Shown: positions 1-10,167 of the stretch, one piece after another
How positions within the stretch are numbered: position 1 is the stretch's first letter
Layout of the letters: every line of letters begins with the position of its first letter
From: Psilocybe azurescens
Taxonomy: Eukaryota; Basidiomycota; Agaricomycetes; Agaricales; Agrocybaceae
DNA: 64,000 bases
Assembly: GCA_023853785.1 (NCBI GenBank)
Contig: JAJIRX010000567.1
Location: 806,001 to 870,000 of the forward strand
Direction of reading: 5' to 3'
Made by a program: the position numbers and the translations under genes
The notes under the pieces: generated by a model
Database searches by the model: none
Told to the model about the DNA's origin: nothing
What the model saw: only the letters and a program-made list of their open reading frames with translations

Positions 1-337
1 CGTGTAAACATTCTACAGCATTTCGGAAGTTTGCCGCGGAACGTCCTATCGTCCCTCATCTGAGTCCGAAAGAGACAAAGGCTCGCGATGTGATCCATAT
101 GACCTTGGATCTTCACAGCACATGGGGATAATCAATTCCAAGAGGTGTCATTTTTGCACATTTTATTTCACGTAGTATCATCAAATATCGCACCCGTGAG
201 AACGAGGACTGGAAAAGAGGCAGGGGTGCGTTTCCCCAATCATTAGATTTATTATTTGGTACATGCGAGTAAAATTGGAGACACTATTATCGGATTATGG
301 GTCGGTCTGACAGTCTTCTAGCGGTGAATCGTGGCAT
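1..337. other. Left-edge stretch without a recognised gene
   Basis: I see no coding exon that I can support. The right end presumably holds the 3' untranslated region of the minus-strand gene that stops at 338. Confidence 0.4.
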
Positions 338-686
338 TCAGTACTTCCTGTGACCTTGACCGCCATGACCTTGGGCTTGAGCAGCTAGAGCGGCTTGCCG
401 TTCATTTTCTGCGCGTTGACAACTAGGACACAACCTATCGAGCCTACGTTCTAATAAAAGCCATTAGCGCCTATGAAGTGGACGCCACAAGAGAGAGCGA
501 CGTTACATACCAATTTGTTCAGGGAAACGTCGGCTAACAAAGTTTTTATATTATTCAGCTAAAGAAGGCAAAAGGTCGTTGATGAAAGGTAAAAACTTAC
601 TACTGCCAACATGTCGTCGTGCAGTTGGGTCCGCAATCCGGAGGGTGATAAGGGCTGAATTTACATTCCCGTTCAGGACAGTAAAC
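338..686 (-). CDS. Small Cys/His-rich protein, 5' end unresolved
   Basis: Three minus-strand exons (601-686, 511-533, 338-450) join in frame through good GT-AG introns (534-600, 451-510) and end at a TGA at 338-340. The joined peptide starts YCPERECKFSPYH and carries Cys-x4-Cys, then His-x3-Cys-x3-Cys-x3-Cys-Trp-Gln. It continues through a basic stretch to a CPSCQ pair and an Ala/Gln/Gly/His-rich tail ending HRKY. The Cys/His spacing suggests metal binding or disulfides. I recognise no named family, although similar small proteins of unknown role are known from mushroom genomes. The start codon must lie in one or more exons within about 690-830; an ATG at 816 is possible but its splice phase does not fit. 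Function is unknown. Confidence 0.5.
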
Positions 687-1780
687 CTGTGTGGGTGATC
701 GAATCAGTAGAGCCATAACGAAAGTCAGGGGACACCAAACACCATTTCATCGGGCTGAGTACGAGAAAGATGTCGTCAGAATACTTGCAGAAGTGAGGAA
801 GCAACGGAGATATCATACCAGTCTATACATATGACCGCAGTGAGCGTAGGTATCTTGAATTCTATCAAAGGAACGTCAGAACTTTGGCTAAGGAAGTAGA
901 ATTGTCAACATACTGGCGCCAACGACACATCTCAGGGTTTGTGATTGGCTGGGAGGAGGATAAGCAAACAGAAGAAAGTGGTTATAACAAAAGCTGGTGT
1001 GTATCTTGTAGTGTAAGGAAAAAACCTGGCTTTTTATATGTTTTGGAGACACTGAGAAGCGGCCTAACCATCTGGCTGGGCGTGGCATGCCACTGATTGA
1101 ACGCTGATTCGGTCCGCTGAGCGTGAAGGAGGCGAAGTTTCATTTGATTGAGAAAGAGCAGGGGAACAGGTACCGTTGTCCAACGACAATGCGGCCACCG
1201 CAGGAACTCGCCGGACATTCCTTTATTTCGCTGAATCAGCTACGTAGAGGTTCGATCTCGCGAAACCCTATAGTTAAAATCCAAAGACATATATGGCGCA
1301 AGTAGTCGTTTTAACTTTTCCAAGCTTTCTAGAGTGGTCTAGAGCTCAAAAATCTGTTCTTTACCCCACATTACCATGGTAGGGGCCGTGAAAAAGTTAC
1401 GCCTTTCCACGAGAAGTTGGAGAAAAGACACAAACTCCGTCACTGTGAAGAACAGAAACGAAATTTTCATGAAAACGATATCCGCTAGTGTGTATCCTGT
1501 CGTAAACATATTGCCTGGATTGGGATGTGGTACTAATAATACCGACCGTTCCGTAATGGCGACTGTGAATCACTGCCTTGAGACCGTCATGGGATTTCGA
1601 TCTACAAGGGACTCGTCAGTCAGCTGCATTCAGAATCCAAAAGGCTGAGTTAAATTAGAAATAATAGATTATCGGCTTATCAAGCCAATCCATCGTTAGA
1701 TCTGACATGACGATGAGCGCGATTCGCCTTAATGGATGAACTTGATGAATATGTCATTTCTCTACGGTTGTATCCTGACA
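687..1780. other. Spacer with only short open frames
   Basis: This holds the upstream exon or exons and promoter of the Cys/His-rich gene and the 3' end of eIF2B alpha. The longest frame (1376-1648, +, 90 codons) has no recognisable motif and no splice partner, so I do not call it. Confidence 0.4.
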
Positions 1781-3263
1781 TCATCCTGTAAACATGCCAA
1801 CGAGGTATTGACTGACGCCCTCCGGCGTTAAACTTCCCACATCCGAAAACACAAGAGAAATTAGATCAGGCCTAATTATCGTTCGGAACATCAGTGTTAT
1901 AAATTCGGACGGTAGATGTAGAGAGTAGGACAGACCTGGTATAGTCTACATCGGGGTTGTTTTCGGAAATTTGTTCCTGTGTTATTCTTGGAGGAATGGG
2001 ATCCGGTTCATTGTTACTTGACGTCGAAGACTCGGGCAATGGTTGCTTAGTCAAAGAGTTTATTGTAGACGGGATGTCGACTGGAAGAGGATGGGAAATG
2101 AAAGGATTTTTGAATTATGACTTGGTAGATCATATTGTGATAGCGGAAAAAGGCGATGGAATTTGTAGCTGATACAGAGGCATGTATCAGTGATTTGATC
2201 GATAGGATCTGCTTGACATAAAAATACCTTTCAGCGAGGGCGTAGAAGGGTTTATTGGCTGCTCTAGCGATGATAGCGATTTGATTGCTGCCAACAGCGT
2301 TCACAAGTCCACCTGATTCGACAACTGCCTCCGAACCAACGAGGACGAAGTCTACCTTGTCCATGACATATGCTACTGCGGAATCCAGTATAACAGTGCT
2401 CGGTACACCCGCGGCTGTGAGGACTTCCGCTGTCTTAATGCTGTGATTTGACAATTAAGGTTCCTTTGTCAGGAAAGATAATAAATCACATACCCCAGAC
2501 CGCGAGGACGCGCTTCTGTGACGAAGACTAGATTACATTGAAAATGAAGTTGGTTAGCTATTCTCCGCCGAAGCATAATTTAGACCCCTACCTGAAATGC
2601 GTTTGCGCTTGTGTGCCAAGAGGAGAGTTTGCATCACGACTCTGGAGTATGAATGGGTGAGGATCTGATGTGAGACATGTGTAATTTAGTTAAAATTAAG
2701 GCGAAGGGAACGAATTCCCAAATACTCGCCACAGAGCCGTCCTTAATAAACCCGAAGGCAAGTTCTGCGATTTTTTGCGGTACGTGAGAGCCTCTGCTGC
2801 ATAATTTTGACCTTGTCGAATAAGTTCTTTCTTCAGATCGGTGAAATTCTACGGGGGCTTTAGAGAAGACAGTGGGCGATATTGCAAGATACACATACGG
2901 CAGAGTCATGGGGAAACAAAGTGACAAACGCGATGAACAATTCGCAGCCTGCGTTGAGACTGATCGGATTGGAGGCCTGCTTAGTTAGCGCCTCTGCGCC
3001 ATCGTTGAGAGCCTTGACAAGCTCGAACATGGTTCCAGCTAGGTGAGAATGAGCTGGTGAAGAGCGATGGAGAGGAATGAGATCGATACCATCTGAGTTT
3101 TCGATGAGCTCTGTGAGAGCAAAAATAGCAGCAAGAGGAGTAGATATCTGACATTACGAAGAGTAAAAGGGCGATCTTAGGGTCTGAAAGCTACATATTG
3201 GATGCGGACCTGGTCGTTCTTCAGGATACGCTGAAAGGCGGAATAAATATCAAAGTCGCCCAT
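1781..3263 (-). CDS. GCN3: Translation initiation factor eIF2B subunit alpha
   Basis: This is the regulatory alpha subunit of eIF2B, the cytosolic guanine-nucleotide exchange factor for eIF2. In the yeast family it lets phosphorylated eIF2 inhibit exchange. The start at 3263 opens MGDFDIYSAFQRILKND, a typical N-terminus. Middle exons give the helical part (near 2640-3130) and the Rossmann-like part (2170-2450, with DFVLVGSEAVVESGG). The last exon, 1781-1871, follows a 64-base intron (1872-1935) and gives the family ending DVGSLTPEGVSQYLVGMF. The T6 run at 2771-2776 (A6 in the gene) appears one base short: a seventh A joins the exon reading NFTDLKKELIRQGQNYAAEA to the one reading IAELAFGFIKDGSV. 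Family assignment is sure; exact exon borders are less so. Confidence 0.9.
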
Positions 3264-3699
3264 TGTGGTGGTATCAGAGGAACTTGAAGGGGTGACATGT
3301 GACCAGAATTGCAGAGAGATAAATAGCGAGATAGGAGAAGTTGAACAAGTGAACACCTGCTCAGGCTGTATCGCGGACACTGTGGACACCCAGCTTTGGA
3401 AGCTGTGAGAAGACGGGGATGGATAAAGGAAGCTCTGGGAGAGGAGCTGTCGCGTAGGTTCCTGGGGTCCTGATTGGTGTTGTAAGTTGTCGGGGCGAAT
3501 ACACGTGTATTTTCGCCCGACGGCCAAATACTGATGGGTCCACTAGCTTGATCCCTTTAATATTTCTTTTTATTTTCTTATCCCGCCAGGGTCCCTCTAT
3601 ACAAAAACCTGCCCGAAACTGTTATGCTTCTTCTTCTCTTCTAGTTTCTATACCATCCCGTTCCGTTCTCTCCCTCAATCCCGCCCGACTCAATACATT
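3264..3699. promoter_or_regulatory. Divergent promoter region, eIF2B alpha / orphan 3700
   Basis: About 440 bases separate two genes that point away from each other, so both promoters must lie here. The half next to the plus-strand gene (about 3560-3700) is C/T-rich, as is common in fungal 5' leaders. I see no specific binding site. Confidence 0.4.
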
Positions 3700-4332
3700 A
3701 TGCAGTCCTCTCTACCAAAGCCAAGGGCAGAGGTCGTCTTCTCCAGCAGCGTTGCCAACATGGATGACTGGGCTCAGCGCACCCGCATCCCATTGACCAC
3801 CGCAGACGCCCTTGGAACGACTTACGCTCGCGCCCACCGCTGGCTTCAGTCTCTCAAGCTTCAGTTGATCCGCAACCACCATTGGACAGAGGCACCCTCA
3901 CAGGACCATCGAATGCTTTTTTCACTCGAGACCTCCTCAATGTGGCGCTCGTCAGTAAACCTCCCCGCCGGTCCAAATTTAAAACTGCAGCTTCCGGTCC
4001 ATGCCAGTTCCTTTTTCTCCCCAGAACGGCGGGTACAATGGCAGATGGTTTTTCACAGCGACATCTTTGAGAACGTCAGGAAAATATGCCCTCCTGTCAA
4101 TGACATCCTCAATTTAATTCAATGTCTTCTTACTGGCGTTGTCACTGTCGTCTTCGAAGAGCGCCTCGACCAGGGTATCTATCGCACTACCCGTGGTCTG
4201 CCCCCTCTTCAATGGGTCAACGCCAACGAAGTGCCTCTCGTCGAAATCTTCGGACAGGATCACTTCAGGGCGTTGCGGAGAGCCTGCAGCGATGCACAGA
4301 CCGCCTACAAACTCGAAATTGTAGGGCAATAG
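3700..4332 (+). CDS. Intronless protein of unknown function, 210 aa
   Basis: One uninterrupted frame runs from ATG at 3700 to TAG at 4332. A second possible start lies at 3760 (MDDWAQRTRIPL). The upstream C/T-rich leader and the T-rich 3' sequence after 4450 fit a real transcript. I recognise no family. There is no signal peptide, membrane segment or repeat. The C-terminal half is hydrophobic and acidic, with a pattern suggesting a small alpha/beta fold (GVVTVVFEER, LPPLQWVNANEVPLVEIFG). It is one of the very few genes here without introns, which could mean a young or lineage-restricted gene. Confidence 0.6.
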   Translation: MQSSLPKPRAEVVFSSSVANMDDWAQRTRIPLTTADALGTTYARAHRWLQSLKLQLIRNHHWTEAPSQDHRMLFSLETSSMWRSSVNLPAGPNLKLQLPVHASSFFSPERRVQWQMVFHSDIFENVRKICPPVNDILNLIQCLLTGVVTVVFEERLDQGIYRTTRGLPPLQWVNANEVPLVEIFGQDHFRALRRACSDAQTAYKLEIVGQ

Positions 4333-4982
4333 TTCCATTTTCGACCCCAACCACTCAACCCGTTATGCATATGCTTGTCCCAACGCCATTCCATCGAGAG
4401 CGCCAATGATCTTCATCTACATATACCTACCTTTTCCCTAATTGCTTTGCTGTGCGCTTTCGACTCCTGCATTCCTCTGTTAAACAAACTCTAGATCGTT
4501 TTATTGCCATCCTTTTTTTTTTATGTCTTTTTTCGTTTTTTTTTGGTCACCATTTTGCCCTTCATACTTGCATATATTTTTATTTTTGGTCTCTTCAAAC
4601 ATGCATCATCCAGTCCCTTCAATATGTGTACATATATACTTTTGCTCGTCTGCTCAAAACTATGACTCTTAATACCTAGTTTCTTCTAATACCGCCGCTT
4701 CGTTCGTAATTGCAACCCATAGACATATTTTTATCCGTACATGCCACATTCCCGTCGATTTTTTCAAACTCGAACCCAAAAACCTTTTTTCCTTGTCCAA
4801 TGACATAACTCAAAAAGGACTTTCTTGTGTTACATTGTTCTTTTGTTTAGGCCCGAGGTGATCGGTAAACATATAATTCTGACGCGGCTCGATCACTGGG
4901 CCACTGACCTTTGCTTGTCGCTCAGTAGATAGCCATATCACCAGGATTTATATCACTTATCACTCTTTCTCTCTCTATCACC
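4333..4982. other. Spacer: 3' end of orphan and promoter of MAP1
   Basis: T-rich tracts (about 4500-4560) look like 3' untranslated sequence. The MAP1 promoter probably occupies 4700-4982. I see no further gene. Confidence 0.4.
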
Positions 4983-6872
4983 ATGGCCTCAACTCTATGC
5001 CAAAGCGGAACCTGTCCCAACGGGAATCCACCATCGCGTCTTGAATGTCCTACATGCAACAAGTCAGTCATAAACTTTCTTGACTGGACGTATACCAAGC
5101 GCGTGCTCAATTTGCATTTTTAGACTGGGAATTCGGGGCTCTTTCTATTGCGGACAAGAGTGTTTCAAAGCTGGATGTGAGCTCATTTGTTATAATGTAC
5201 CTGAGAATGCCATCTGATGGGTAACTAAACGCGCAGGGGTTAGTATTCGAGCGATCAACCTAGCAGAAAAATTTAAATTGTAACCACTGAAACCACATCA
5301 TGTCAGAAAACCCACAAAATTATTCACGATCTAGCCAAGACAGGAGGCGCTAATTTAGCCTCAGGTAGCCTTTAAACTTCCTTTTTTTTAAGTATGTAAT
5401 AATGACATCGTTCAATCCGTAGATGGCACTTATAATCCGTTCGTGAACTATGCCTTCACTGGAACACTGCGACCGGTCTACCCGCTGTCTCCCAAGCGTC
5501 AGGTGCCGGCGCATATCCCCGACCCGATTATGTTGAAGCCGATGGTATATCCTTTCACTGTATCGAACCGAATACGTCTCTAAATATCATTTCATCACCT
5601 GTCCAGGGAAGCCGCTATCGGAGATCGCACGTTCAGGCCAGCCGCCTAGGATATTGAACCTTGAGGAACAAGAAAAAATGCGCACCGTCTGCCGGGTGAG
5701 GGATCCTCACGAAAGCTTATGTCCAGCTGTAAATATTCACGAAGCAGCACAGCTCACGCGCGAAGTCCTGGATATCGCTGCGTCACATATTCGGCCAGGT
5801 GTTACCACGGACGAAATAGATGAAATCGTGCACAATGCCACCATCGAACGGAATGCTTATCCTTCTCCTCTCGGATACCGGAACTTCCCCAAATCGGTCT
5901 GTACGTGCGTATAAACCATTCACCCTTGACATGTCCCATGTTTTTGTGTCCGAATCTCACCTCCACGTCCTTCCTTTCGTAGATCCATAAATGAGGCCAT
6001 TTGCCATGGTATACCCGATCAGCGGAAATTGAGGGAAGGCGATATTATAAATATAGGTTCGATTTATTTTTCTTCTGGTTTCCTGCGTCGAGTGAAGCAA
6101 CGAGGGACTCAAGTGTTTTTCTTGTAGACGTATCGGTATATTTCGAAGGCAAGCGTAACGATAATCGATTGCAAAAAGTCGTCTGACACCTGGTATAGGG
6201 TATCATGGTGATCTTAACGAGACATATCCTGTTGGAGAAATAGACGAAGACTCGAAACGATTAATTCGCACCACACGTGAGAGTCTAGACGAGGCTATCA
6301 AGATCTGCAAACCAGGAGCGTTGTTCCGAGACTTGGGTAGAGTAATGTAAGTTATTTCTACACTCTTTCGACCTGGACACGGAGTGACTGTTTCCATCTT
6401 TGTTCTTTTTCAGTGAGCCAATAGCACGCGCGAATGGATGCGCGGTCGTCCGTACGTATACTGGGCATGGTATCAACGACCTGTTCCATACTGCTCCCAA
6501 CATACCTCATTATGCTAAAAACAAGGCCGTTGGAACGATGAAGCCTGGAATGGTAAGCAGACGTTCCTAAAATCCCAGTCAAAATCTGATATCTTTGCGT
6601 CTAGGTTTTCACAATTGAACCTGTATGTTTCTTTGCGTATTGTTCATCACAATAATGACTTAATAGTTGCAACAGATGCTCAACTTAGGCACAAATTGGG
6701 GAGACATCCACTGGCCTGATAATTGGACCGCCACTACGATTGACGGAAAGAGAAGTGCCCAATTCGAGGACACTATATTGTACGTATATTTCACCATATA
6801 TACTAGTCGCACTAATTTTTTCCTAGAATCACCGAAACCGATTACGAGATACTCACAAATCGTCGCAGCTGA
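4983..6872 (+). CDS. MAP1: Methionine aminopeptidase 1
   Basis: This cytosolic, ribosome-associated metalloenzyme removes the initiator methionine. The ATG at 4983 opens an N-terminal zinc-finger region ([20 protein letters not shown], then FYCGQECFK). The pita-bread catalytic domain covers exons from about 5760 to the TGA at 6870-6872. Visible metal-site motifs are ICHGIPD (active-site His), [17 protein letters not shown] and FTIEP. The intron at 6149-6198 appears to start with GC (GCAAGC) rather than GT; joining there gives the expected [15 protein letters not shown]. The C4 run at 5517-5520 seems one base short: a fifth C converts an off-frame stretch into [10 protein letters not shown] before the next intron. 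Assignment is certain. Confidence 0.95.
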
Positions 6873-7011
6873 GTGTGCAATCGTTTCCAGTTTTCCAATG
6901 GCATTATTATGTCCATTATTTCATTCAACCCACGACAGAAATAATAAAAAAAGAATATATGTAAATATTACTTCTCTCTTGGACCTTTGGGCTCGGTGGA
7001 CTAGTGAAATC

Positions 7012-9718
7012 CTATTGTCCTTTGGATTGCGATATCTCCGCATTCAAATCTTGTGTGGCTTCCTCGAACGGCTCTTTGCGGACCACCGCGGCAATACGAG
7101 TCACTGCTACACCATCTGAGAGAGATGCTCTCCGCGTGCGATGGGTCAGTCGAGAAGCTGCCTCAGAATCCTCATCGGCCTTTTTCTGAACGCTGCGCAG
7201 GCTTTTGTGCTGTCATTGGAGCCATTCTCAGCCGTTGAAGATCAGCGAATGAGCTCTGTCGACTGCGTGACTTATACACGGCCGCCAGATGTTGTTCATC
7301 ACCTGCTCCCAGTAGCCCAACGACATTGTCATAATCGCCCGTATCTTCTTCGTCCGAATCATCGGGTGTATTGATTCTGCTGAGGTCATCCACATGGCCA
7401 CCCCATGCGCTTGTCCCTCGTGTCGCACTTCGACTCCAACCGAAGAGCCGTTCATCGATCCAAGTCATAGGATGTGTGAGACCTAATCCTTGAGCATCAA
7501 CCGCACCGGTACTACTTTTTCTTCGCCAAAGTCCAGGCACGCCAGTGGATGGAGGAGCATCCGCCGAGGGTACGAGTATTCGCGCCTAGAAAAGACTTGT
7601 CAATTTATTGACATTCACAGCCGTGAGTTTGAGACGAACCTGATCGAAATCATCATACAACTTGGGTCCGAAATCATTAATCAGGCTAGCCACTTTGTTT
7701 GACAGGTCTATGCGCATGGCTTTAAGTTTATCTAATGAACGTTGCTGTCCTGGAATAAGTGCAACAATAAGGGGAGGTAGAGATCTAAATCCAAGTGTAA
7801 ATCATATGGTCGAAACCTCGGAATATTAAAAAACCACGAACTTTAGAACGTCCATTCCAGCTTCACCGAATTTCAGAGCTGCGTAGTTCATGAATGGGAG
7901 CACAACAATGACCAGGAAAGGAGTCCAGATTCTCCACTTCAATGGCGCCTTTGCGCGCACGGCAATGATGGTAGCTATAATCGCGTATAGAGCGTATAAG
8001 ACAGGGGTAATACCCAGAGCTATCAGGATTTTCCATGTAGCCAAGACGTCCCGACCAGCAATTTTCACGACAGAACCAGCAAGCGCCTCTGCGAAAGTAA
8101 AAGTTATTCTTTGCAACCGACAACAACAAAATTCAAGTAATTTCTACCTTTTGCTTTCCGTCTGGAAATAATGGAAGCCAAAATAAGAATAGGGCTATTT
8201 AGAATTGTTCCAGGGAGAGCAAGGATGGCCCAGATGAGGAGAAGACAAAAGCGATAGGTAAGCAACCCTAGAGTCTTCCAGCTCGCCTTTTGTGCCCGAG
8301 GGACTTGGTGGTCCCGAAGGCCGAGATCCCGAACCAGGCGATTATACTTCAAGACATCTTCTCGCAATTTCTGAACGCGAGGCTCGTCTTTGAAATGAAC
8401 GTAACCTTCCAAAAGCCTCCTGTTCAGTTCAACCACTTGTCCTAAAGTGAGATGTTGGCCGGGTGTTTTGTACAGTCGTCGAACAGCTTGAATGAGCTAG
8501 AAGGGGAGATAACAAGGTGATGAGTGATTATTTCTGGAACGGTAGTTATGACGTACCATGAGAGTGTCGTAATCCGGAGCCCTGATAGTGACAGTCTTCA
8601 GACCATTGTAGATAAGATCGAGGAATTTTGACACAGCCTCTCTCTTTTGGGTGCCGCCTTGCTTGAACATTTCCACATATTCCGCAGGAACATCTAAAGC
8701 CGACCCAAATTCTACCACTGCTCGTGACCGGAATCGATGGGCATGGAAATATGACAAGCCAACCGGGACAATCTTGACTTGCACGTTTGGGTCGTTAGCC
8801 ATGGCTCCCAGAGCCATGATTGACACGCCTGCTTTGAGCGGAAGCAAGTCAGTGCGGTCATGACTGCCACCTAGGGGTAAAATTTTAATCTTGGAGCACT
8901 ACAATCCACGAGCAATATTTTAGATCACCTTCAGGAAAGATACCGATACTTCCACCTCCCTGCAAACATTGATACACGTGTCGATACATGTCCTGCTGGT
9001 TCACAAATGGGAGCTTTTGTATTCCAGACCAATGATACCCTCCGCTTTCAATTCTGCGAGTTTCTCCCGAACTCGCGCTGTGCCTTGCCACTTTCACCGC
9101 CAAATTCCTTTTTAACGCGTAGCTGGGTATCGGAAATAACTTCGCTGACTTCAGCAAGTGCGGAGTTGACAGATTTCGGGAGTAGGATTTGCATGCGGGG
9201 GGAAAATTCAGTGAGAAATTTCGTTCCTTCGCCGATGATTAGGCACGGATCCTCTGAAGATAGGAGTACACGGCCAGAGCCTGGCGTGGCGGAATCTGCT
9301 GCACGAGAGACGGGAACTAGGCGACATAAATACAGCTTGCGCGCTGAAGTAAACAAAAGCACACCTACTACTCTCCATTAATCTCGAGAAGAAACCGATC
9401 CATTTTCTCTGCATGCTCTTCGCTGCAGTAAGGAACTGCACATGTCGGTTGGTTTCCTTGTATACTTCTAGGCTGAGGAGCACAGGATCTAGAAACTAAA
9501 GGAAAGTTGATAAGACCATGAGATAGCGGCTAGTGTTCCGTACGCACCTGGTTATTGTGGGGAGCACCGACAAATATGACAGGACCATCTCTTGGAATAT
9601 TGAAGGCACCGCGAGGCCGTATTTCTCGAAAGAATATCTGCGTAATGGCTCTCCAGAAGACCATGGCGGCATCGTAACTTATAGCCTGCTCTTTGGTGAG
9701 GGGTTCTTTGGACGGCAT
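7012..9718 (-). CDS. SCT1: Glycerol-3-phosphate / DHAP acyltransferase
   Basis: This ER membrane enzyme makes lysophosphatidate, the first step of glycerolipid synthesis (fungal SCT1/GPT2 family). ATG at 9718 starts MPSKEPLTKEQAISYDAAMV. The PlsC domain shows the acceptor motif APHNNQFLDP across an intron, then IGIFPEGGSHDRTD and VKIVPVGLSYFHAHRFRSR. Hydrophobic segments lie at about 8170-8280 and 7830-8060, and a Ser/Arg-rich C-tail ends near a TAG at 7012-7014. Three sites look defective: runs at 9015-9018 and 9083-9084 each need one more base, and near 7203-7206 either one base is extra or a 70-base intron ends just before. The tail reading RTRRASLSDGVAVTRI is in the shifted frame. Family is certain; SCT1 versus GPT2 orthology is not. 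Confidence 0.9.
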
Positions 9719-9748
9719 GGCGGGCGCTAAAGAAGAAAAGAGGAAGAA

Positions 9749-10151
9749 TTAATAGGGTGTCTGGAAGTTAGAGTAGCATATGAATTGTGAATGTTTCAAC
9801 GCGACAAACCGTGACATGCATCGGCAGACGGGACAGGAGCACTCAAGGCCTTCTGGAGTAAGCAACACCAAATAAGGATTGATTGACGACGTTTGTTTTC
9901 AATGTTTTGTTACCTTCAAGCTGGGCAAAGTCTAAGGGCTCATAGTTCATCCTGTCGCCACGATATTTGACAACCATGTCGTAGATATCAATTCCTACTG
10001 CAGTGCAACGCTGAAAATAGTGTTGTATATATCGGAATGGGCGTTGGCGGGACAGTCGCCTAGCAAGCTCTGCGCCGCCGCAGGCAGCACTTCGCGAGTG
10101 AATTATACTACATGACAACCTCCAAATCCACGAAGAATAAATAAAATACAT
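9749..10151 (-). CDS. Small unrecognised protein with CxCxxCxC motif
   Basis: Two exons (9914-10151 and 9749-9852) join across a 61-base intron (GTAACA...CTCCAG) to give about 113 residues ending at TAA 9749-9751. The first exon reads well (RPFRYIQHYFQRCTAVGIDI, then YRGDRMNYEPLDFAQLE). The second adds ECSCPVCRCMSRF. The coding part sits between XMAP215 (stop at 10168) and the acyltransferase (ATG at 9718), on the same strand, with only 16 and 30 bases between coding regions. That is tight for a separate gene; it may instead be a 5' leader or the remnant of a longer gene. Function is unknown. Confidence 0.35.
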
Positions 10152-10167
10152 TGTCAACAGTATTAAA

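Noticed and set aside
1250..1270. Possible tRNA B-box (ggttcgatctc)
   Set aside because: No matching A-box, cloverleaf or terminator around it.
1376..1648. 90-codon plus-strand open frame
   Set aside because: No motif, no splice partner and no compositional signal; likely chance.
9749..10151. Resemblance of the CxCxxC motif to the zinc site of tRNA-guanine transglycosylase
   Set aside because: A preceding GIDIYD is similar, but the expected downstream His spacing and barrel motifs are absent.
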